The notes beneath the pieces were generated by a model, which worked only from the letters and a program-made list of their open reading frames with translations, was not told the DNA's origin and made no database searches. Below are positions 33,724 to 44,384 of a stretch of 64,000 nucleotides of DNA, piece after piece. Both the position numbers and the translations under genes were made by a program. Source of the DNA: Gammaproteobacteria bacterium (lineage in GTDB: Bacteria; Pseudomonadota; Gammaproteobacteria; Enterobacterales; Alteromonadaceae); NCBI GenBank assembly GCA_017302255.1, contig JAFLDV010000011.1:42270-106269 (forward strand), written 5' to 3'. How positions within the stretch are numbered: position 1 is the first letter of the stretch; each line of letters begins with the position of its first letter.

Positions 33724-36225
33724 ATGAGCAAAACATCGGTTACCAATCAGCAAACAGGCGTAGCAGTCGCTAAATTGCCAACCGCCGCAGAACTGAAAGA
33801 AAAAATCATTCGGCACCTGTATGGAACTTTGGGCACTGATGTCAACAAAGCCAGTCCACAAGCTTGGTGGCGTGCAACTTGTGCCGCTATCAATGAATAT
33901 GTGTACGATGGTTTGAGAACGACACAGCGCACTCACTACCAACAAAATACCAGAGCGGTTCATTACTTCAGCCTTGAATATTTGATGGGCCGTTTGTTTA
34001 GCAATAATTTGCATAACCTAGGTTGCTATGACATTGCCAAACAAGCACTCAGCGAACTTGGCCTTGATATCGCAGATTTAGAAGAGCAAGAAGAAGACAT
34101 GGCGCTGGGTAACGGCGGTTTAGGTCGCCTTGCAGCGTGCTTTATCGATTCAATGGCAACGTTAAATTATCCAGCCATTGGTTACGGTATCCATTACGAA
34201 CATGGTCTGTTTAAACAAGAATTCCAACACGGTTTCCAAATTGAACGTCCTGATAGCTGGCGTGAATATGGTAATCCATGGGAAATTTGCCGCCCTGAAT
34301 CTGCACAAGAAATTTCAGTCTACGGTTATGTAGAAACCGTTTACGATCTTCAAGGCAACATGAAAAAGGTATGGCACCCTGGCCGTATCATCAAAGCGGT
34401 ACCTTGGGATATCCCTGTAGTTGGTTATAACGGCAGCTCAGTGAACGTGTTACGTTTATGGGAAAGTCGTGCCAGCGATTTCTTCAACTGGGATGTATTT
34501 AACTCCGGCGGTTATGTTGATGCGGCTCGGGAAAATATTGAAGCTGAAACCATTTCTAAAGTTTTATATCCAAACGATGAAACTGAAGCGGGTAAAGAAT
34601 TACGTTTAATTCAGCAATATTTCTTCTGCTCGAGCTCGTTAAAAGACATTATTCGTCGTTATAAACGTGCACAAGGGGACGATTGGTCTAAATTTGCCCA
34701 GCAAGTTGCGATACAGCTTAACGATACCCATCCGGCAGTTGCCATCCCTGAATTGATGCGGATTCTGGTCGACCGGGCAGAAATGAGCTGGGATGAAGCT
34801 TGGAACATTTGTCAGCATGTATTTGCGTACACTAACCACACCCTGCTGCCTGAGGCTCTTGAGCGTTGGCCGGTACGGTTATTTGAAAAAGTTTTACCAC
34901 GTCATATTGAAATTATTTATGAAATCAACCGCCGCTTCTTAGTAGAGCAGGTTGATGTGAAATGGCCTGGTGATGTCGAGAAAAAACGTAAATTATCAAT
35001 CATAGAAGAAGGCCATGAGCCAATGGTTCGTATGGGCCATTTATCTGTGGTTGGTTCATTCCGGGTCAACGGTGTTGCGCAAGTCCACTCTGATTTAGTT
35101 AAATCTGATTTATTCCCAGAAATGGTGGCGTTGTGGCCAGATAAATTCACCAACATCACGAACGGTGTGACACCGCGTCGTTGGTTGAAAGCTTGTAACC
35201 CAAGATTGTCTAAGTTACTCGACAACACTATTGGTAAAGAATGGCCAACTCGTCTTACTGATTTAGCGAAGTTAAAAGCGCATGCTGATGATCCGAAGAT
35301 GCAAGATGCTTTCATGGCGATCAAGCAGCAAAACAAAGCAGATCTCGCAATTGAAGTGAAACGATTGACTGGTGTCGACATTGATCCACACGCATTATTT
35401 GACGTGCAAATCAAGCGTTTGCATGAATACAAACGTCAGCATTTAAACCTCCTGCATATCTTGGCACTTTATCGTCGTATCCTCCAAGATCCAAATTATG
35501 ACATGGTACCTCGGGTATTTTTATTTGGCGCAAAAGCTGCACCAGGTTATAAATTGGCGAAAGAGATTATCTACGCGGTCAATAAAATCGCCGATAAAAT
35601 TAATAACGATAAACGTGTGAAGAACCGTCTGAAGGTTGTGTTCATGCCGAATTATCGCGTGAGTTTAGCGGAGAAAATGATCCCAGCGGCCGATGTTTCT
35701 GAGCAAATCTCGACGGCGGGTAAAGAAGCTTCGGGTACCGGTAACATGAAACTTGCACTTAATGGTGCAGTCACTGTGGGAACGATGGACGGTGCCAATA
35801 TTGAAATCGCTGAAGAAGTAGGTTTAGACAATATTGCCATTTTCGGTTTGTCAGTTGACGAAGTGAAGGCGCTTTATCGTGATGGTTATAGCAGTTGGGA
35901 TTATTACGCAAAAGATCCTGAACTGAAAGCTATCTTAGATTGGCTAGAAACTGATTACTTCACTCCAGGCAAGCCTGGCGAGCTGGCGGCGATTAAGCGC
36001 AGCCTGTTAGAAGGTGGTGATCACTATTTAGTGTTGGCTGATTTCGCATCTTATGTTGCAGCACAGCAGAAGATCGATACTTGGTATAGAGATAAAGCAG
36101 GCTGGGCGAAAAAAGCGTTGTTGAACACCGCAAGTGTCAGTAAGTTTACCTCTGACCGGTCTATTGAAGATTATGTTGAGCGCGTTTGGAAACTGACGCC
36201 TTGTACTGTGATCTCTAAGGACTAA
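33724..36225 (+). CDS. glgP: Glycogen/maltodextrin phosphorylase
   Basis: Phosphorolytic release of glucose-1-phosphate from glycogen or maltodextrins, using pyridoxal phosphate as cofactor. Its 833 residues include the family blocks [23 protein letters not shown], and the PLP site [14 protein letters not shown] with Lys676. NDTHPA and [11 protein letters not shown] surround the active site. The product is the substrate of pgm just upstream. No glg synthesis genes are nearby, so glycogen versus maltodextrin preference cannot be told. A HexR-like site precedes it and a strong terminator follows. Confidence 0.96.
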   Translation: MSKTSVTNQQTGVAVAKLPTAAELKEKIIRHLYGTLGTDVNKASPQAWWRATCAAINEYVYDGLRTTQRTHYQQNTRAVHYFSLEYLMGRLFSNNLHNLGCYDIAKQALSELGLDIADLEEQEEDMALGNGGLGRLAACFIDSMATLNYPAIGYGIHYEHGLFKQEFQHGFQIERPDSWREYGNPWEICRPESAQEISVYGYVETVYDLQGNMKKVWHPGRIIKAVPWDIPVVGYNGSSVNVLRLWESRASDFFNWDVFNSGGYVDAARENIEAETISKVLYPNDETEAGKELRLIQQYFFCSSSLKDIIRRYKRAQGDDWSKFAQQVAIQLNDTHPAVAIPELMRILVDRAEMSWDEAWNICQHVFAYTNHTLLPEALERWPVRLFEKVLPRHIEIIYEINRRFLVEQVDVKWPGDVEKKRKLSIIEEGHEPMVRMGHLSVVGSFRVNGVAQVHSDLVKSDLFPEMVALWPDKFTNITNGVTPRRWLKACNPRLSKLLDNTIGKEWPTRLTDLAKLKAHADDPKMQDAFMAIKQQNKADLAIEVKRLTGVDIDPHALFDVQIKRLHEYKRQHLNLLHILALYRRILQDPNYDMVPRVFLFGAKAAPGYKLAKEIIYAVNKIADKINNDKRVKNRLKVVFMPNYRVSLAEKMIPAADVSEQISTAGKEASGTGNMKLALNGAVTVGTMDGANIEIAEEVGLDNIAIFGLSVDEVKALYRDGYSSWDYYAKDPELKAILDWLETDYFTPGKPGELAAIKRSLLEGGDHYLVLADFASYVAAQQKIDTWYRDKAGWAKKALLNTASVSKFTSDRSIEDYVERVWKLTPCTVISKD

Positions 36226-36240
36226 TAGAGTCTGATGCAG

Positions 36241-36272
36241 AAAAAACCGTTGTTTTCGCAACGGTTTTTTTT
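36241..36272 (+). terminator. Terminator after glgP
   Basis: AAAAAACCGTTG-TTTTCG-CAACGGTTTTTTTT, starting about 15 bases past the stop. Confidence 0.92.
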
Positions 36273-36407
36273 CGCCTAGAATTGGTTAAACTGAGTAGCC
36301 AGCTACAAGAGTTCGACACATGTTGTTACAGACATTTTCGTGGTGCGGCTAGATATTTTAATGTCTCATCCCCATCATCTAGGTAACTTAGCAAAAAGAG
36401 TATCGAT

Positions 36408-36749
36408 ATGAGCCAACAGTGGCGACAGAATTCCCAAGGATTTCGCATTAAATTTAAAAATCAAAGTGCGCTGGGTAATTTCATCACAATTTTAGCGGTG
36501 CTTGCCGGTGCAGCACTGCTGCTGGTCGTGGGTGTTTGGATTTTCTTCATTTTATTGACCATTGGTGTATTGTTATTACCTTGGTTATGGTGGAAAAAAC
36601 GCAAGCTGATCCAACGTATGCGCGCGCAAGCTGAAGCCTATCAAGCTGGGTCTGGTCAGCAGGGCGAAGCTAACCCAGGCGCAGGTCGAGTGTTTGAGGG
36701 CGAGGTCATCGCGACCGAAGTTCTTGAGAACAACCGTAAATCTGAATAA
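36408..36749 (+). CDS. Small membrane protein of unknown function
   Basis: A 113-residue protein: a charged N-terminus of 25 residues, a long hydrophobic region at about 26-62 that may form two closely spaced helices (ILAVLAGAALLLVVGVWIFF and LLTIGVLLLPWLWW), then a basic stop (KKRKLIQRMRAQ) and a flexible Gly/Gln/Glu tail of about 45 residues. I do not recognise the family. It stands alone, 182 bases after glgP and upstream of ydiJ on the same strand. Confidence 0.65.
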   Translation: MSQQWRQNSQGFRIKFKNQSALGNFITILAVLAGAALLLVVGVWIFFILLTIGVLLLPWLWWKKRKLIQRMRAQAEAYQAGSGQQGEANPGAGRVFEGEVIATEVLENNRKSE

Positions 36750-36833
36750 AAACCTGAAGAACTGGCTTTCGATGCTTAAATACTTGGCTATCGCAATGTT
36801 ATACTCAGCCATCTTCAGCCAAGTTTGATGTTT

Positions 36834-39800
36834 ATGATCCCAAAGTTAGCTCCTGAGCAGTTATTAGACGCCACAGTCGTCAGTTTTTGTCAGTCACTAA
36901 AAGCCGCTGGATTTGCTGGTGATATCGAGACCAGTTACGCCGCGAGACTCGCTGTTGCCACAGATAACAGCGTTTATCAGCAACTTCCGCAAGCTGTACT
37001 GTTACCCAAACATCAAGCTGATATTGTCCTATTCACGGAACTTGCCGCACAGGCTGATTTCTCGCAGATCAAATTCGCTCCGCGCGGTGGTGGTACTGGT
37101 ACTAATGGCCAGGCACTAACCAAGCATGTTGTGGTCGATGTTTCTCGTCATATGCGTGGCATTTTGGAATTTAATGCAGAGCAACGTTGGGTCAAAGTGC
37201 AAGCAGGGGTAATTAAAGATCAGCTGAATGCCTTTTTAAAACCTTTTGGTTTTTTCTTTGCTCCAGACTTATCAACCTCAAATCGTGCAACCATTGGTGG
37301 CATGATTAATACCGATGCTTCGGGGCAGGGTTCTTTAGTTTATGGCAAGACCAGTGACCATGTGTTGTCACTGACGACGGTATTGGTTGATGGCTCAGTG
37401 CTACACACTAGTCCAATCAGCAAACAAGAGGCCGAAGAAAAAGCTACCGAAGATTCAGTGATAGGGCGTATTTATCAACAAGCGTTTTCTACTTGCACTG
37501 AATACAGACCACAGATCCTGCAAAAATTCCCACGTTTGAATCGATTCCTGACTGGTTATGACTTAGAGCATGTTTGGAATGACACACTAACGACTTTCGA
37601 CTTATCGCGGTTGATCACAGGCTCTGAAGGCTCATTAGGCTTTGTAACTGAAGCAGTATTGAATGTCACGCCAATCGCTCGTTTTAAAACACTCATCAAT
37701 GTCAAATATGACAGCTTCGAAAGCGCGCTTAGAAATGCCCCATTTTTGGTGGCTGCCCGCGCTACTTCGGTAGAAACCGTCGATTCTAAAGTGCTCGACC
37801 TAGCAAGAAACGACATAATTTGGCATCAAGTCAAAGCATCTATCGAAGATGTGCCGGGTAAGACTATGCTTGGCTTAAATGTCGTTGAATTCAATGATGA
37901 AGACCAAGCTGAGATGCACGAAAAGGTGTCATCTTTGGTTTCTCGTTTGGAACATGCAGTCGAAAATGGCGAAAGTGGCATCATCGGTTTTCAGGTGACT
38001 AGCGACGAACGCGCTATTTCGCAGATTTATACAATGCGCAAAAAAGCGGTTGGGTTGCTAGGGAATGCCAAAGGCCAACGCAAGCCGTTGCCTTTTGCCG
38101 AGGACACTGCGGTTCCACCGGAAAATCTCGCTGATTTCATTATGGAATTCAGAGCATTACTGGACGCAGAGCAACTAAGTTATGGCATGTTTGGCCATGT
38201 TGATGCAGGTGTATTGCACGTGCGACCTGCACTTGATATGTGCGATCCTCAAGATGAGAAATTACTGCGTAAAATTTCTGATGGTGTCGTAGCACTTACC
38301 GCAAAATATGGTGGTTTAATGTGGGGCGAACATGGCAAAGGCTATCGCAGCGAATACGGTCCAGCATTCTTTGGTGAAGAGCTTTTCGCTCAGCTGCGCC
38401 GCATAAAAGCGGTATTTGACCCACACAACCGCATGAACCCAGGTAAAATTTGTACGCCTTGGCAATCGACCGACACGCTGGTCAGTGTTGATGGCCAAAA
38501 ACGTGGTTATTTTGATCAACAAATACCAATTCAAGTTCGGCAAAGTTTTGAAGCGGCGACAAGTTGTAACGGCAACGGTTTGTGCTTCAACTATGAAGAA
38601 AACTCGCCAATGTGTCCATCGAGCAAAATCACTAAGGATCGTCGCCACAGTCCGAAAGGTCGCGCTGGATTGATGCGTGAATGGCTGCGCCTAATGCAAA
38701 ATCAAGGCGTTGATGTGCTTGCTCAGGAACAGCAATTGTTATCTGGAAAGGCACAAACTTCTTGGTGGCAAAAACTGAAAAACAATCGTGCAAAACAGCA
38801 AGGTGAGCAGGATTTTTCCCACGAAGTGATGGAAGCAATGGAAGGGTGTTTAGCTTGCAAAGCATGTGCCGGCCAATGCCCAATAAAAGTAGATGTTCCG
38901 TCCTTCCGAGCACGGTTCCTGCAGCTGTATCACAGTAGATACTTAAGACCAGTGAAAGACTATCTAGTTGGCAGTATCGAACGCACTGCACCTTGGTTTG
39001 CCAAAGCACCAAGATTAGTCAATTTTGTTATCCAGTTGCCAATTAGTGCGTGGTTCCTAAGAAAAACTATTGGTTACGTTAATACGCCATTGTTGTCAGT
39101 ACCAACATTGGCAAATCGAGTACAAGAATTTCAGACGTTTAATCTCGATGACGTAAATAATATGACCGCTGAACAGCGCAGTAAAATCGTGTTGTTGGTG
39201 CAAGATCCATTTACCAGTTTTTATGAAGCTGAGCTAGTCGAAGATGCAATGCATCTAATAAAGGATCTTGGTTTCACCCCAATATTGTTGCCGTTTATGC
39301 CAAACGGTAAACCACAGCATGTTAAAGGCTTTTTAGCTGATTTTGCTCAGGTGGCAAAGAACTCAGCTGATTTCTTAAACCGATTAGCAGCATTAGAATT
39401 GCCACTTGTTGGTCTGGATGCTTCACTTGTGCTGGTTTATCGAGATGAGTACTTAAAAGCTTTAGGGAACGCTCGCGGTGATTTCCATGTATTGCTGATG
39501 CATGAATGGTTAGCTAAGCAATCATTACCGCCGTTAACGGGCATGGGGACCTATCAGTTACTGGCACATTGTACTGAAAAAACGGCGCTACCGGTAACCG
39601 AACAGACTTGGCAACAAATTTTTGCGAAAGCAGGTCTTGCTTTAGCTCCGGTTGCGGTCGGCTGCTGTGGTATGGCCGGTACCTATGGTCATGAAGTGCA
39701 AAATCAGCAAAACAGCCGCGATCTATACGATCTTAGCTGGCAACAGACCATCAATAAAACGCCTGCCGGTTTCTTGTTGGCGACTGGTTTTTCTTGTAGA

Positions 39801-39887
39801 AGCCAAGTAAAGCGTTACGAAGGATTCAAACCTTTGCATCCACTACAATTACTCCGTCAGTTACTTGCCTCAGCTAAAAATACTTAA
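36834..39887 (+). CDS. ydiJ: YdiJ-type D-2-hydroxyglutarate dehydrogenase, FAD and Fe-S
   Basis: A 1017-residue flavin and iron-sulfur dehydrogenase closely matching E. coli YdiJ, shown to oxidise D-2-hydroxyglutarate (a by-product of SerA). The N-terminal PCMH FAD domain has PRGGGTGTNGQAL and TIGGMINTDASGQGSLVYGK (conserved over its length); the FAD-oxidase C domain has GHVDAGVLHVRP and WGEHGKGYRSEY; then Cys-rich Fe-S segments CNGNGLCFNYE, CLACKACAGQCPIK, and the C-terminal CCG domain VGCCGMAGTYGHE. The ATG at 36834 gives MIPKLAPEQ, matching MIPQISQ in E. coli. ATG and TTG codons 6-9 bases earlier are alternatives. A terminator follows. Confidence 0.95.
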   Translation: MIPKLAPEQLLDATVVSFCQSLKAAGFAGDIETSYAARLAVATDNSVYQQLPQAVLLPKHQADIVLFTELAAQADFSQIKFAPRGGGTGTNGQALTKHVVVDVSRHMRGILEFNAEQRWVKVQAGVIKDQLNAFLKPFGFFFAPDLSTSNRATIGGMINTDASGQGSLVYGKTSDHVLSLTTVLVDGSVLHTSPISKQEAEEKATEDSVIGRIYQQAFSTCTEYRPQILQKFPRLNRFLTGYDLEHVWNDTLTTFDLSRLITGSEGSLGFVTEAVLNVTPIARFKTLINVKYDSFESALRNAPFLVAARATSVETVDSKVLDLARNDIIWHQVKASIEDVPGKTMLGLNVVEFNDEDQAEMHEKVSSLVSRLEHAVENGESGIIGFQVTSDERAISQIYTMRKKAVGLLGNAKGQRKPLPFAEDTAVPPENLADFIMEFRALLDAEQLSYGMFGHVDAGVLHVRPALDMCDPQDEKLLRKISDGVVALTAKYGGLMWGEHGKGYRSEYGPAFFGEELFAQLRRIKAVFDPHNRMNPGKICTPWQSTDTLVSVDGQKRGYFDQQIPIQVRQSFEAATSCNGNGLCFNYEENSPMCPSSKITKDRRHSPKGRAGLMREWLRLMQNQGVDVLAQEQQLLSGKAQTSWWQKLKNNRAKQQGEQDFSHEVMEAMEGCLACKACAGQCPIKVDVPSFRARFLQLYHSRYLRPVKDYLVGSIERTAPWFAKAPRLVNFVIQLPISAWFLRKTIGYVNTPLLSVPTLANRVQEFQTFNLDDVNNMTAEQRSKIVLLVQDPFTSFYEAELVEDAMHLIKDLGFTPILLPFMPNGKPQHVKGFLADFAQVAKNSADFLNRLAALELPLVGLDASLVLVYRDEYLKALGNARGDFHVLLMHEWLAKQSLPPLTGMGTYQLLAHCTEKTALPVTEQTWQQIFAKAGLALAPVAVGCCGMAGTYGHEVQNQQNSRDLYDLSWQQTINKTPAGFLLATGFSCRSQVKRYEGFKPLHPLQLLRQLLASAKNT

Positions 39888-39910
39888 AGATTGCTCTGCT
39901 TTCATAAAGT

Positions 39911-39940
39911 AAAAGGGCGACTGATGTCGCCCTTTGTTTT
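39911..39940. terminator. Bidirectional terminator between ydiJ and TonB receptor gene
   Basis: AAAAGGGCGAC-TGAT-GTCGCCCTTTGTTTT lies between convergent genes with T or A runs at each side. Confidence 0.88.
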
Positions 39941-39970
39941 ACCTAGTTTTATTCGTTTAGAATCATTCGT

Positions 39971-42331
39971 TTAGAATCGTGCAGTAAGTCCAAGACTTAA
40001 CGCGCGCCCTGGCAGTGGCACATCTTCTTTCAGGAAGCTAGTGTGCACATATGCAAGCTCATTGGTCAGATTATTACCGCGCAGATAAGCGGTTAAATCA
40101 ACGCTATCTAGTGCAAACTCATAATTTACCGAAACATCCAATAAGGTATAGCCAGGTGTTGCAGTTTCTTCAGCCGCGATGCGATTTTGCGCTGCGTAAC
40201 GGGTTGCGCCGGCGACGAACTGCCAATCTGCTACTTCGTATTGATATTCAACGCCAAATTTAACTGGGGAAACCCGAGGTAAATTGCCACCGTCACGCAG
40301 TTCAATCCGCACTGAGTCGGCAAACGCTTGCAACTGATGTTGTTGATTTAGCCGATAAGTTAATGAAAACTCCATACCATACATATCAACGTCGTTTTGT
40401 TGATACTGGTAAACCACGTAGTCTTCGTGTGCGTGAGCGCCTTCATCACCATCTTCTTCATGATGATGCAAGTCTTCCATAGTGAAACCAGTATCAGTTT
40501 GATAGAGGTAGTCATTGATACGGTTGTAGAAGAAGTTATAGCTGAAGGTCAAGTCACCATTAATTTTATGAAAACCAATGTCTAAGTTGTTAGCAACTTC
40601 ACGTTGAGGTTTGCTCGCCGCTAATTCCAGTTCACCGTCTTCAGCGATTTGATAGGCCGCACCCAGTTCATAGCTGCTGGTTGCAAGGTGTAAACCGTTT
40701 GCATAGATTTCGCTAGCACTTGGTACCCGAGACGAATGACTAATATTCGCGGTCCAGTTAAAGCCAGGCTGGAAATTCCAGACGAAACCAGCAGAAGCAC
40801 TCATCGCATTCAGGCTGGTATCGGCATCAAATATCGTCAGTTCATCAGAGACTGTTAATTCATCAATGCTATGACGAGTCCGTTCTATGCGAGTACCAAG
40901 TTGTGCTTTAACGTCACCAAAACTACGTTCTTCCAGCACAAATAATGCTAAAGAATTTGTTTTCGAAGCCGGAGTAAAAGCCTCCTCGCCAATTGCAGCA
41001 AAATCGCTGGTTTGATGATGTAAACCAACTAAACCGTGCCAATTGGCAATATCCTCGTGTTCAGCTGTGAGGCGTGCTTCAAAGGTCTTATTGGTAAAAC
41101 TTGTACCAGGAATTCCGTCTTCAATTTCAGCGTGCTGGTAATCGGTGTAAGCGCTTGAAAAGTTAAGCTGCTCAATACCTTTGATTGGATTATATAATTC
41201 ACCTGTTAGACCAAAACGGTCTTGTTCCATATCGGCAAAAACACCAACTTCTTCAACCACAGGCTCTGCTGTTACTTCTTCTTCATGATGGTGATGGCCT
41301 GGAATGCCATATTGATTTGCAATATGACCGTAAGAGAATCCAATTAAGCCGTTGTCTTTGACCAGACTAGCGCCGACGTTAAACGCTGAGTTGTCTAACC
41401 AAGTATTATGCAGCTCCGAAGCAGTTTCACCTTCGTCATTGGTAAAGGTTGGCACTTCGAAATCATCGCTTTTCCGATCCATCGCATCAAAATGCCATGC
41501 GAATTGTTCGTTAGCACCATCGTGATTTAATGCATAAGATTTTTCGCTGGCTACATCATTAAAACTGGCATCGATAGTCGTTTGTGGCGCGCGCAGCTGT
41601 CTTGGGATCCGGTTGTCAACAATATTTACGACACCGCCAATAGCGCCACTGCCATATAGCAGAGTTGATGGTCCACGTAATACTTCAATCTGTTCAGTCG
41701 TGATTGCGTCTGCAGTAATGGAATGATCTGGACCGATTCTCGAGACGTCGCCCGTATCTAGGCCATTACTTAACATCTTTACGCGTGGTCCGTCTAAGCC
41801 ACGGATCACTGGACTTGCAGCGACAGGGCCGTAGTAATTGCTGTGCACACCAGGTTGCATCTTTAAAGTCTCACCGATTGTCGGCGCACGGTGGCGTTCC
41901 AGCGAATCACCGGTAAGTACATTAACCGGCGTTGCCATTTCTAAATCATAATGATGTAAACCTGTCGCAGAGACACTGATACGTTCAATACCGCCAGCAG
42001 TCAATTGCACCGCGACTGGATCAGTAGATGCTTTGGTGAAGCTGTCACCAAAACCTTTCGCTGCAACGTGAATTTCGGCACCTACGGGTGCTGATAATTG
42101 AAATTCACCATTTTTGTTGGTGTAGACAAACTGCTGACGACCATGCACGTGAATTTTAGCATTCGCCACAGGCTTTCCAGTTACATCAGTAACTTGGCCT
42201 TTGACTGCAATTTGTTCAGTTTGGGCAAAAGCCGAAAAACCACAAAATAATAAAGATGCGATCAATGAGTAACGAAACGACTGAGCTTGGCCGATTAACG
42301 TTTTAGTTTTATTTTTCTGCTGAACGGACAT
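39971..42331 (-). CDS. TonB-dependent outer-membrane receptor, probable zinc (ZnuD-like)
   Basis: A 786-residue outer-membrane receptor. Signal peptide to FSAFA-QT at about residue 36; a carboxypeptidase-like regulatory beta-sandwich (VKGQVTDVTGKPVANAKIHV, about 41-115); plug domain (PGVHSNYYGPVAASPVIRGL, LRGPSTLLYGSGAIGGVVNI); barrel ending in a C-terminal Phe. Two His/acid-rich loops, GHHHHEEE and LHHHEEDGDEGAHAHED, suggest metal capture, as in zinc receptor ZnuD. A Zur-like box 20 bases before the ATG supports zinc regulation. I chose the ATG at 42331; upstream in-frame codons add a basic segment with no signal-peptide logic. Ligand is inferred, not shown. Confidence 0.87.
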   Translation of the reverse strand: MSVQQKNKTKTLIGQAQSFRYSLIASLLFCGFSAFAQTEQIAVKGQVTDVTGKPVANAKIHVHGRQQFVYTNKNGEFQLSAPVGAEIHVAAKGFGDSFTKASTDPVAVQLTAGGIERISVSATGLHHYDLEMATPVNVLTGDSLERHRAPTIGETLKMQPGVHSNYYGPVAASPVIRGLDGPRVKMLSNGLDTGDVSRIGPDHSITADAITTEQIEVLRGPSTLLYGSGAIGGVVNIVDNRIPRQLRAPQTTIDASFNDVASEKSYALNHDGANEQFAWHFDAMDRKSDDFEVPTFTNDEGETASELHNTWLDNSAFNVGASLVKDNGLIGFSYGHIANQYGIPGHHHHEEEVTAEPVVEEVGVFADMEQDRFGLTGELYNPIKGIEQLNFSSAYTDYQHAEIEDGIPGTSFTNKTFEARLTAEHEDIANWHGLVGLHHQTSDFAAIGEEAFTPASKTNSLALFVLEERSFGDVKAQLGTRIERTRHSIDELTVSDELTIFDADTSLNAMSASAGFVWNFQPGFNWTANISHSSRVPSASEIYANGLHLATSSYELGAAYQIAEDGELELAASKPQREVANNLDIGFHKINGDLTFSYNFFYNRINDYLYQTDTGFTMEDLHHHEEDGDEGAHAHEDYVVYQYQQNDVDMYGMEFSLTYRLNQQHQLQAFADSVRIELRDGGNLPRVSPVKFGVEYQYEVADWQFVAGATRYAAQNRIAAEETATPGYTLLDVSVNYEFALDSVDLTAYLRGNNLTNELAYVHTSFLKEDVPLPGRALSLGLTARF

Positions 42332-42350
42332 CGATATAAACCTATATGTA

Positions 42351-42367
42351 ATGTGATGATATAACAT
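42351..42367 (-). promoter_or_regulatory. Zur-like box before TonB receptor gene
   Basis: On the minus strand ATGTTATA-T-CATCACAT has a perfect left half and 6 of 8 right-half matches to the Zur palindrome ATGTTATA-N-TATAACAT. It lies 20-36 bases before the start codon, where a repressor would block the promoter. Confidence 0.6.
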
Positions 42368-42695
42368 TTTACGGCGACGACATGTTTTGCACAACCTCTT
42401 TCTGCTTATCGATCGGGCGCTCAACGCATTTTGCTGACTCTTTGCCTTATATCGCTATTTAGTCAATTTTTCGCCAGTTTTTAAGTATTGTTCGTCTTTT
42501 TGTCAAAAACTATTGCCATTTGCTGGTGTTTTTCAACTTGAAAAGTTCAGCTTTCACTAGGAATCTTATTAATTATCAGTGATCTAAGCTTGAATGGGCC
42601 AATAGTGGCGCAACCTATGCTTATTCATTACAAAATCAGAGCTAACTGGCAGGACGCTTATTCCTATGCCATGTTAAAGGTACTGGAGGTAACTT
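42368..42695. other. Intergenic region between TonB receptor and yaeQ
   Basis: These 328 bases separate divergent genes. A frame open from 42590 to 42850 overlaps yaeQ in another phase and has no family features. Beyond the Zur-like box on its left border I see nothing firm. Confidence 0.5.
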
Positions 42696-43217
42696 ATGCA
42701 GGTCACACCGAAAGTTGTGCGGTTGGATTTGCAATACAATGCAGAGCAAACGCATCAGTATTTACGAGAAACTTTATATCTAGGTCCTTATCCGCAGGAG
42801 GACATCGAGCATTTTGCCAAACGACTGCTCACCTTAGTCGCGCTATATGAAGCTCATCCAATTATGGCTTCGTCGCCAGGTCATAAAGGGCCAGATTTTT
42901 ACTTGTACGATCAGCATCAACATTATCAACTTTGGTGCGAATTAAGTTTACCAAACGAAAAACAATTGGTAAGTGCCTGCAGACGGTCAGAGCAAGTGTT
43001 GCTTATTTGCGATGACAGCGAGTTCAAAAAAGCAGAGTCATTAATTCGCGGACAAACCAATGCAGATATTATTTCGCTATCAGCCGACGTCATTCAGCAA
43101 TTTCAACAAATGATTAGGCCAAACATGCATTTGGCGGTTTGGCGAGAACACAATTGCCTAACCATTACTGATGGGGCTCAGGCACTAGACCTAACCACCG
43201 GACATTTCTACCACTAA
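42696..43217 (+). CDS. yaeQ: YaeQ family protein
   Basis: A 173-residue protein of the YaeQ family, a small cytosolic group with a restriction-endonuclease-like fold and no settled function. Recognisable blocks are RETLYLGPYPQEDIEHFAKRL, LWCELSLPNEKQLVSACRRS (the family's WIELGLP block) and a C-terminal beta stretch. The sequence is rather divergent from E. coli YaeQ, so assignment is by pattern. GGAGGT lies 6 bases before the ATG. Confidence 0.82.
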   Translation: MQVTPKVVRLDLQYNAEQTHQYLRETLYLGPYPQEDIEHFAKRLLTLVALYEAHPIMASSPGHKGPDFYLYDQHQHYQLWCELSLPNEKQLVSACRRSEQVLLICDDSEFKKAESLIRGQTNADIISLSADVIQQFQQMIRPNMHLAVWREHNCLTITDGAQALDLTTGHFYH

Positions 43218-43319
43218 ATTGCCTGCCGATAATTTACCAAAGCAGCTGTAGCGCGTATAATCCGCGGCTGTTTTTATTGCACCGGATTTACGGTCCGGCC
43301 CAAGCAAAAGGTTAATCTC

Positions 43320-44237
43320 ATGTACGTTGTAGCTGCTCTCTATAAGTTCGTCCAATTACCAGATTACGTCGCTTTGCGCGATCGTTTGTACCAACATCTG
43401 GTTTTAAATAAAGTCAAAGGCACCTTGCTGCTCGCCGAAGAAGGCATTAACGGCACAATTTGCGGTCCTCGTGAAGGGATTGATGCGGTTCAAGCATTTC
43501 TTAAAGCTGATGGGCGCTTTGAAGGCTTGTCCTACAAAGAGTCTTTTGCCGATGAACCCGCGTTTTATCGCACTAAAGTAAAACTTAAGAAAGAAATAGT
43601 CACTATGGGTGTTGAAGGGATTAACCCTGCACACATCGTTGGTACTTATGTAAAAGGTAACGATTGGAATGAATTAATATCCGATCCTGAGACTATTCTG
43701 ATCGATACCCGCAATGACTATGAAGTCGCTATCGGCACTTTTAAACACGCAGTTAATCCAAATACCACAAGTTTCCGTGAATTCCCGCAGTGGGCAGCAG
43801 AAAATTTAGACCCAGCAAAACATAAGAAAGTTGCGATGTTCTGTACCGGTGGCATCCGCTGTGAAAAATCAACCGCCTATTTGAAAGAGCAAGGTTTTGC
43901 CGAGGTTTACCACCTAGATGGCGGCATTTTGAAATATTTGGAAGAAATGCCAGAACAGCAAAGCATGTGGGAAGGTGAATGCTTCGTCTTTGACCAACGG
44001 GTTGCGGTAAAACATGGCTTAGAGCAGGGCAGTTATGACCAGTGTTATGCTTGTCGTATGCCGTTGTCGACCGATGATATGGCCAATGAGAAATATGTGA
44101 AAGGTTTAAGCTGTCCGCATTGCCATGACAAAATCACATCAGAACAACGCGCGTCTTTTGAAGAGCGTCAAAAACAAATTGAGTTAGCCAAACAACGGGG
44201 TGAAAAGCACATCCGCGATGGTAAAGTCGATTTTTGA
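43320..44237 (+). CDS. trhO: tRNA uridine 5-hydroxylase TrhO (rhodanese-like)
   Basis: Forms 5-hydroxyuridine at tRNA position 34, an O2-dependent step toward cmo5U/mo5U. The 305-residue protein has an N-terminal acylphosphatase-like domain (about 1-90), a rhodanese domain with active-site loop [11 protein letters not shown] (Cys175), and a C-terminal Cys-rich segment ([15 protein letters not shown]) that probably binds zinc. This is E. coli YceA/TrhO architecture. AAAGG lies 8 bases before the ATG. A hairpin follows. Confidence 0.95.
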   Translation: MYVVAALYKFVQLPDYVALRDRLYQHLVLNKVKGTLLLAEEGINGTICGPREGIDAVQAFLKADGRFEGLSYKESFADEPAFYRTKVKLKKEIVTMGVEGINPAHIVGTYVKGNDWNELISDPETILIDTRNDYEVAIGTFKHAVNPNTTSFREFPQWAAENLDPAKHKKVAMFCTGGIRCEKSTAYLKEQGFAEVYHLDGGILKYLEEMPEQQSMWEGECFVFDQRVAVKHGLEQGSYDQCYACRMPLSTDDMANEKYVKGLSCPHCHDKITSEQRASFEERQKQIELAKQRGEKHIRDGKVDF

Positions 44238-44248
44238 TCATTGCTATA

Positions 44249-44275
44249 AGCCTGTATCTCAATGAGGTACAGGCT
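44249..44275 (+). terminator. Hairpin after trhO
   Basis: AGCCTGTATCTC-AAT-GAGGTACAGGCT is a 12-base stem with one wobble, 11 bases past the stop. No T run follows, but stability suggests termination. Confidence 0.6.
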
Positions 44276-44384
44276 GTTGAATCTATACCCATTTTTCCGA
44301 ATTCATTGCCAAAAACTTGCTGGTTGTTCGATTTTTAGTCTAACTTCAAAACTGACTTCAACGGACTAGAAGCGATGAATAGGG

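Noticed and set aside
42590..42850. An 86-codon frame overlapping yaeQ
   Set aside because: YaeQ has the strong ribosome binding site and family motifs; the other phase has neither.
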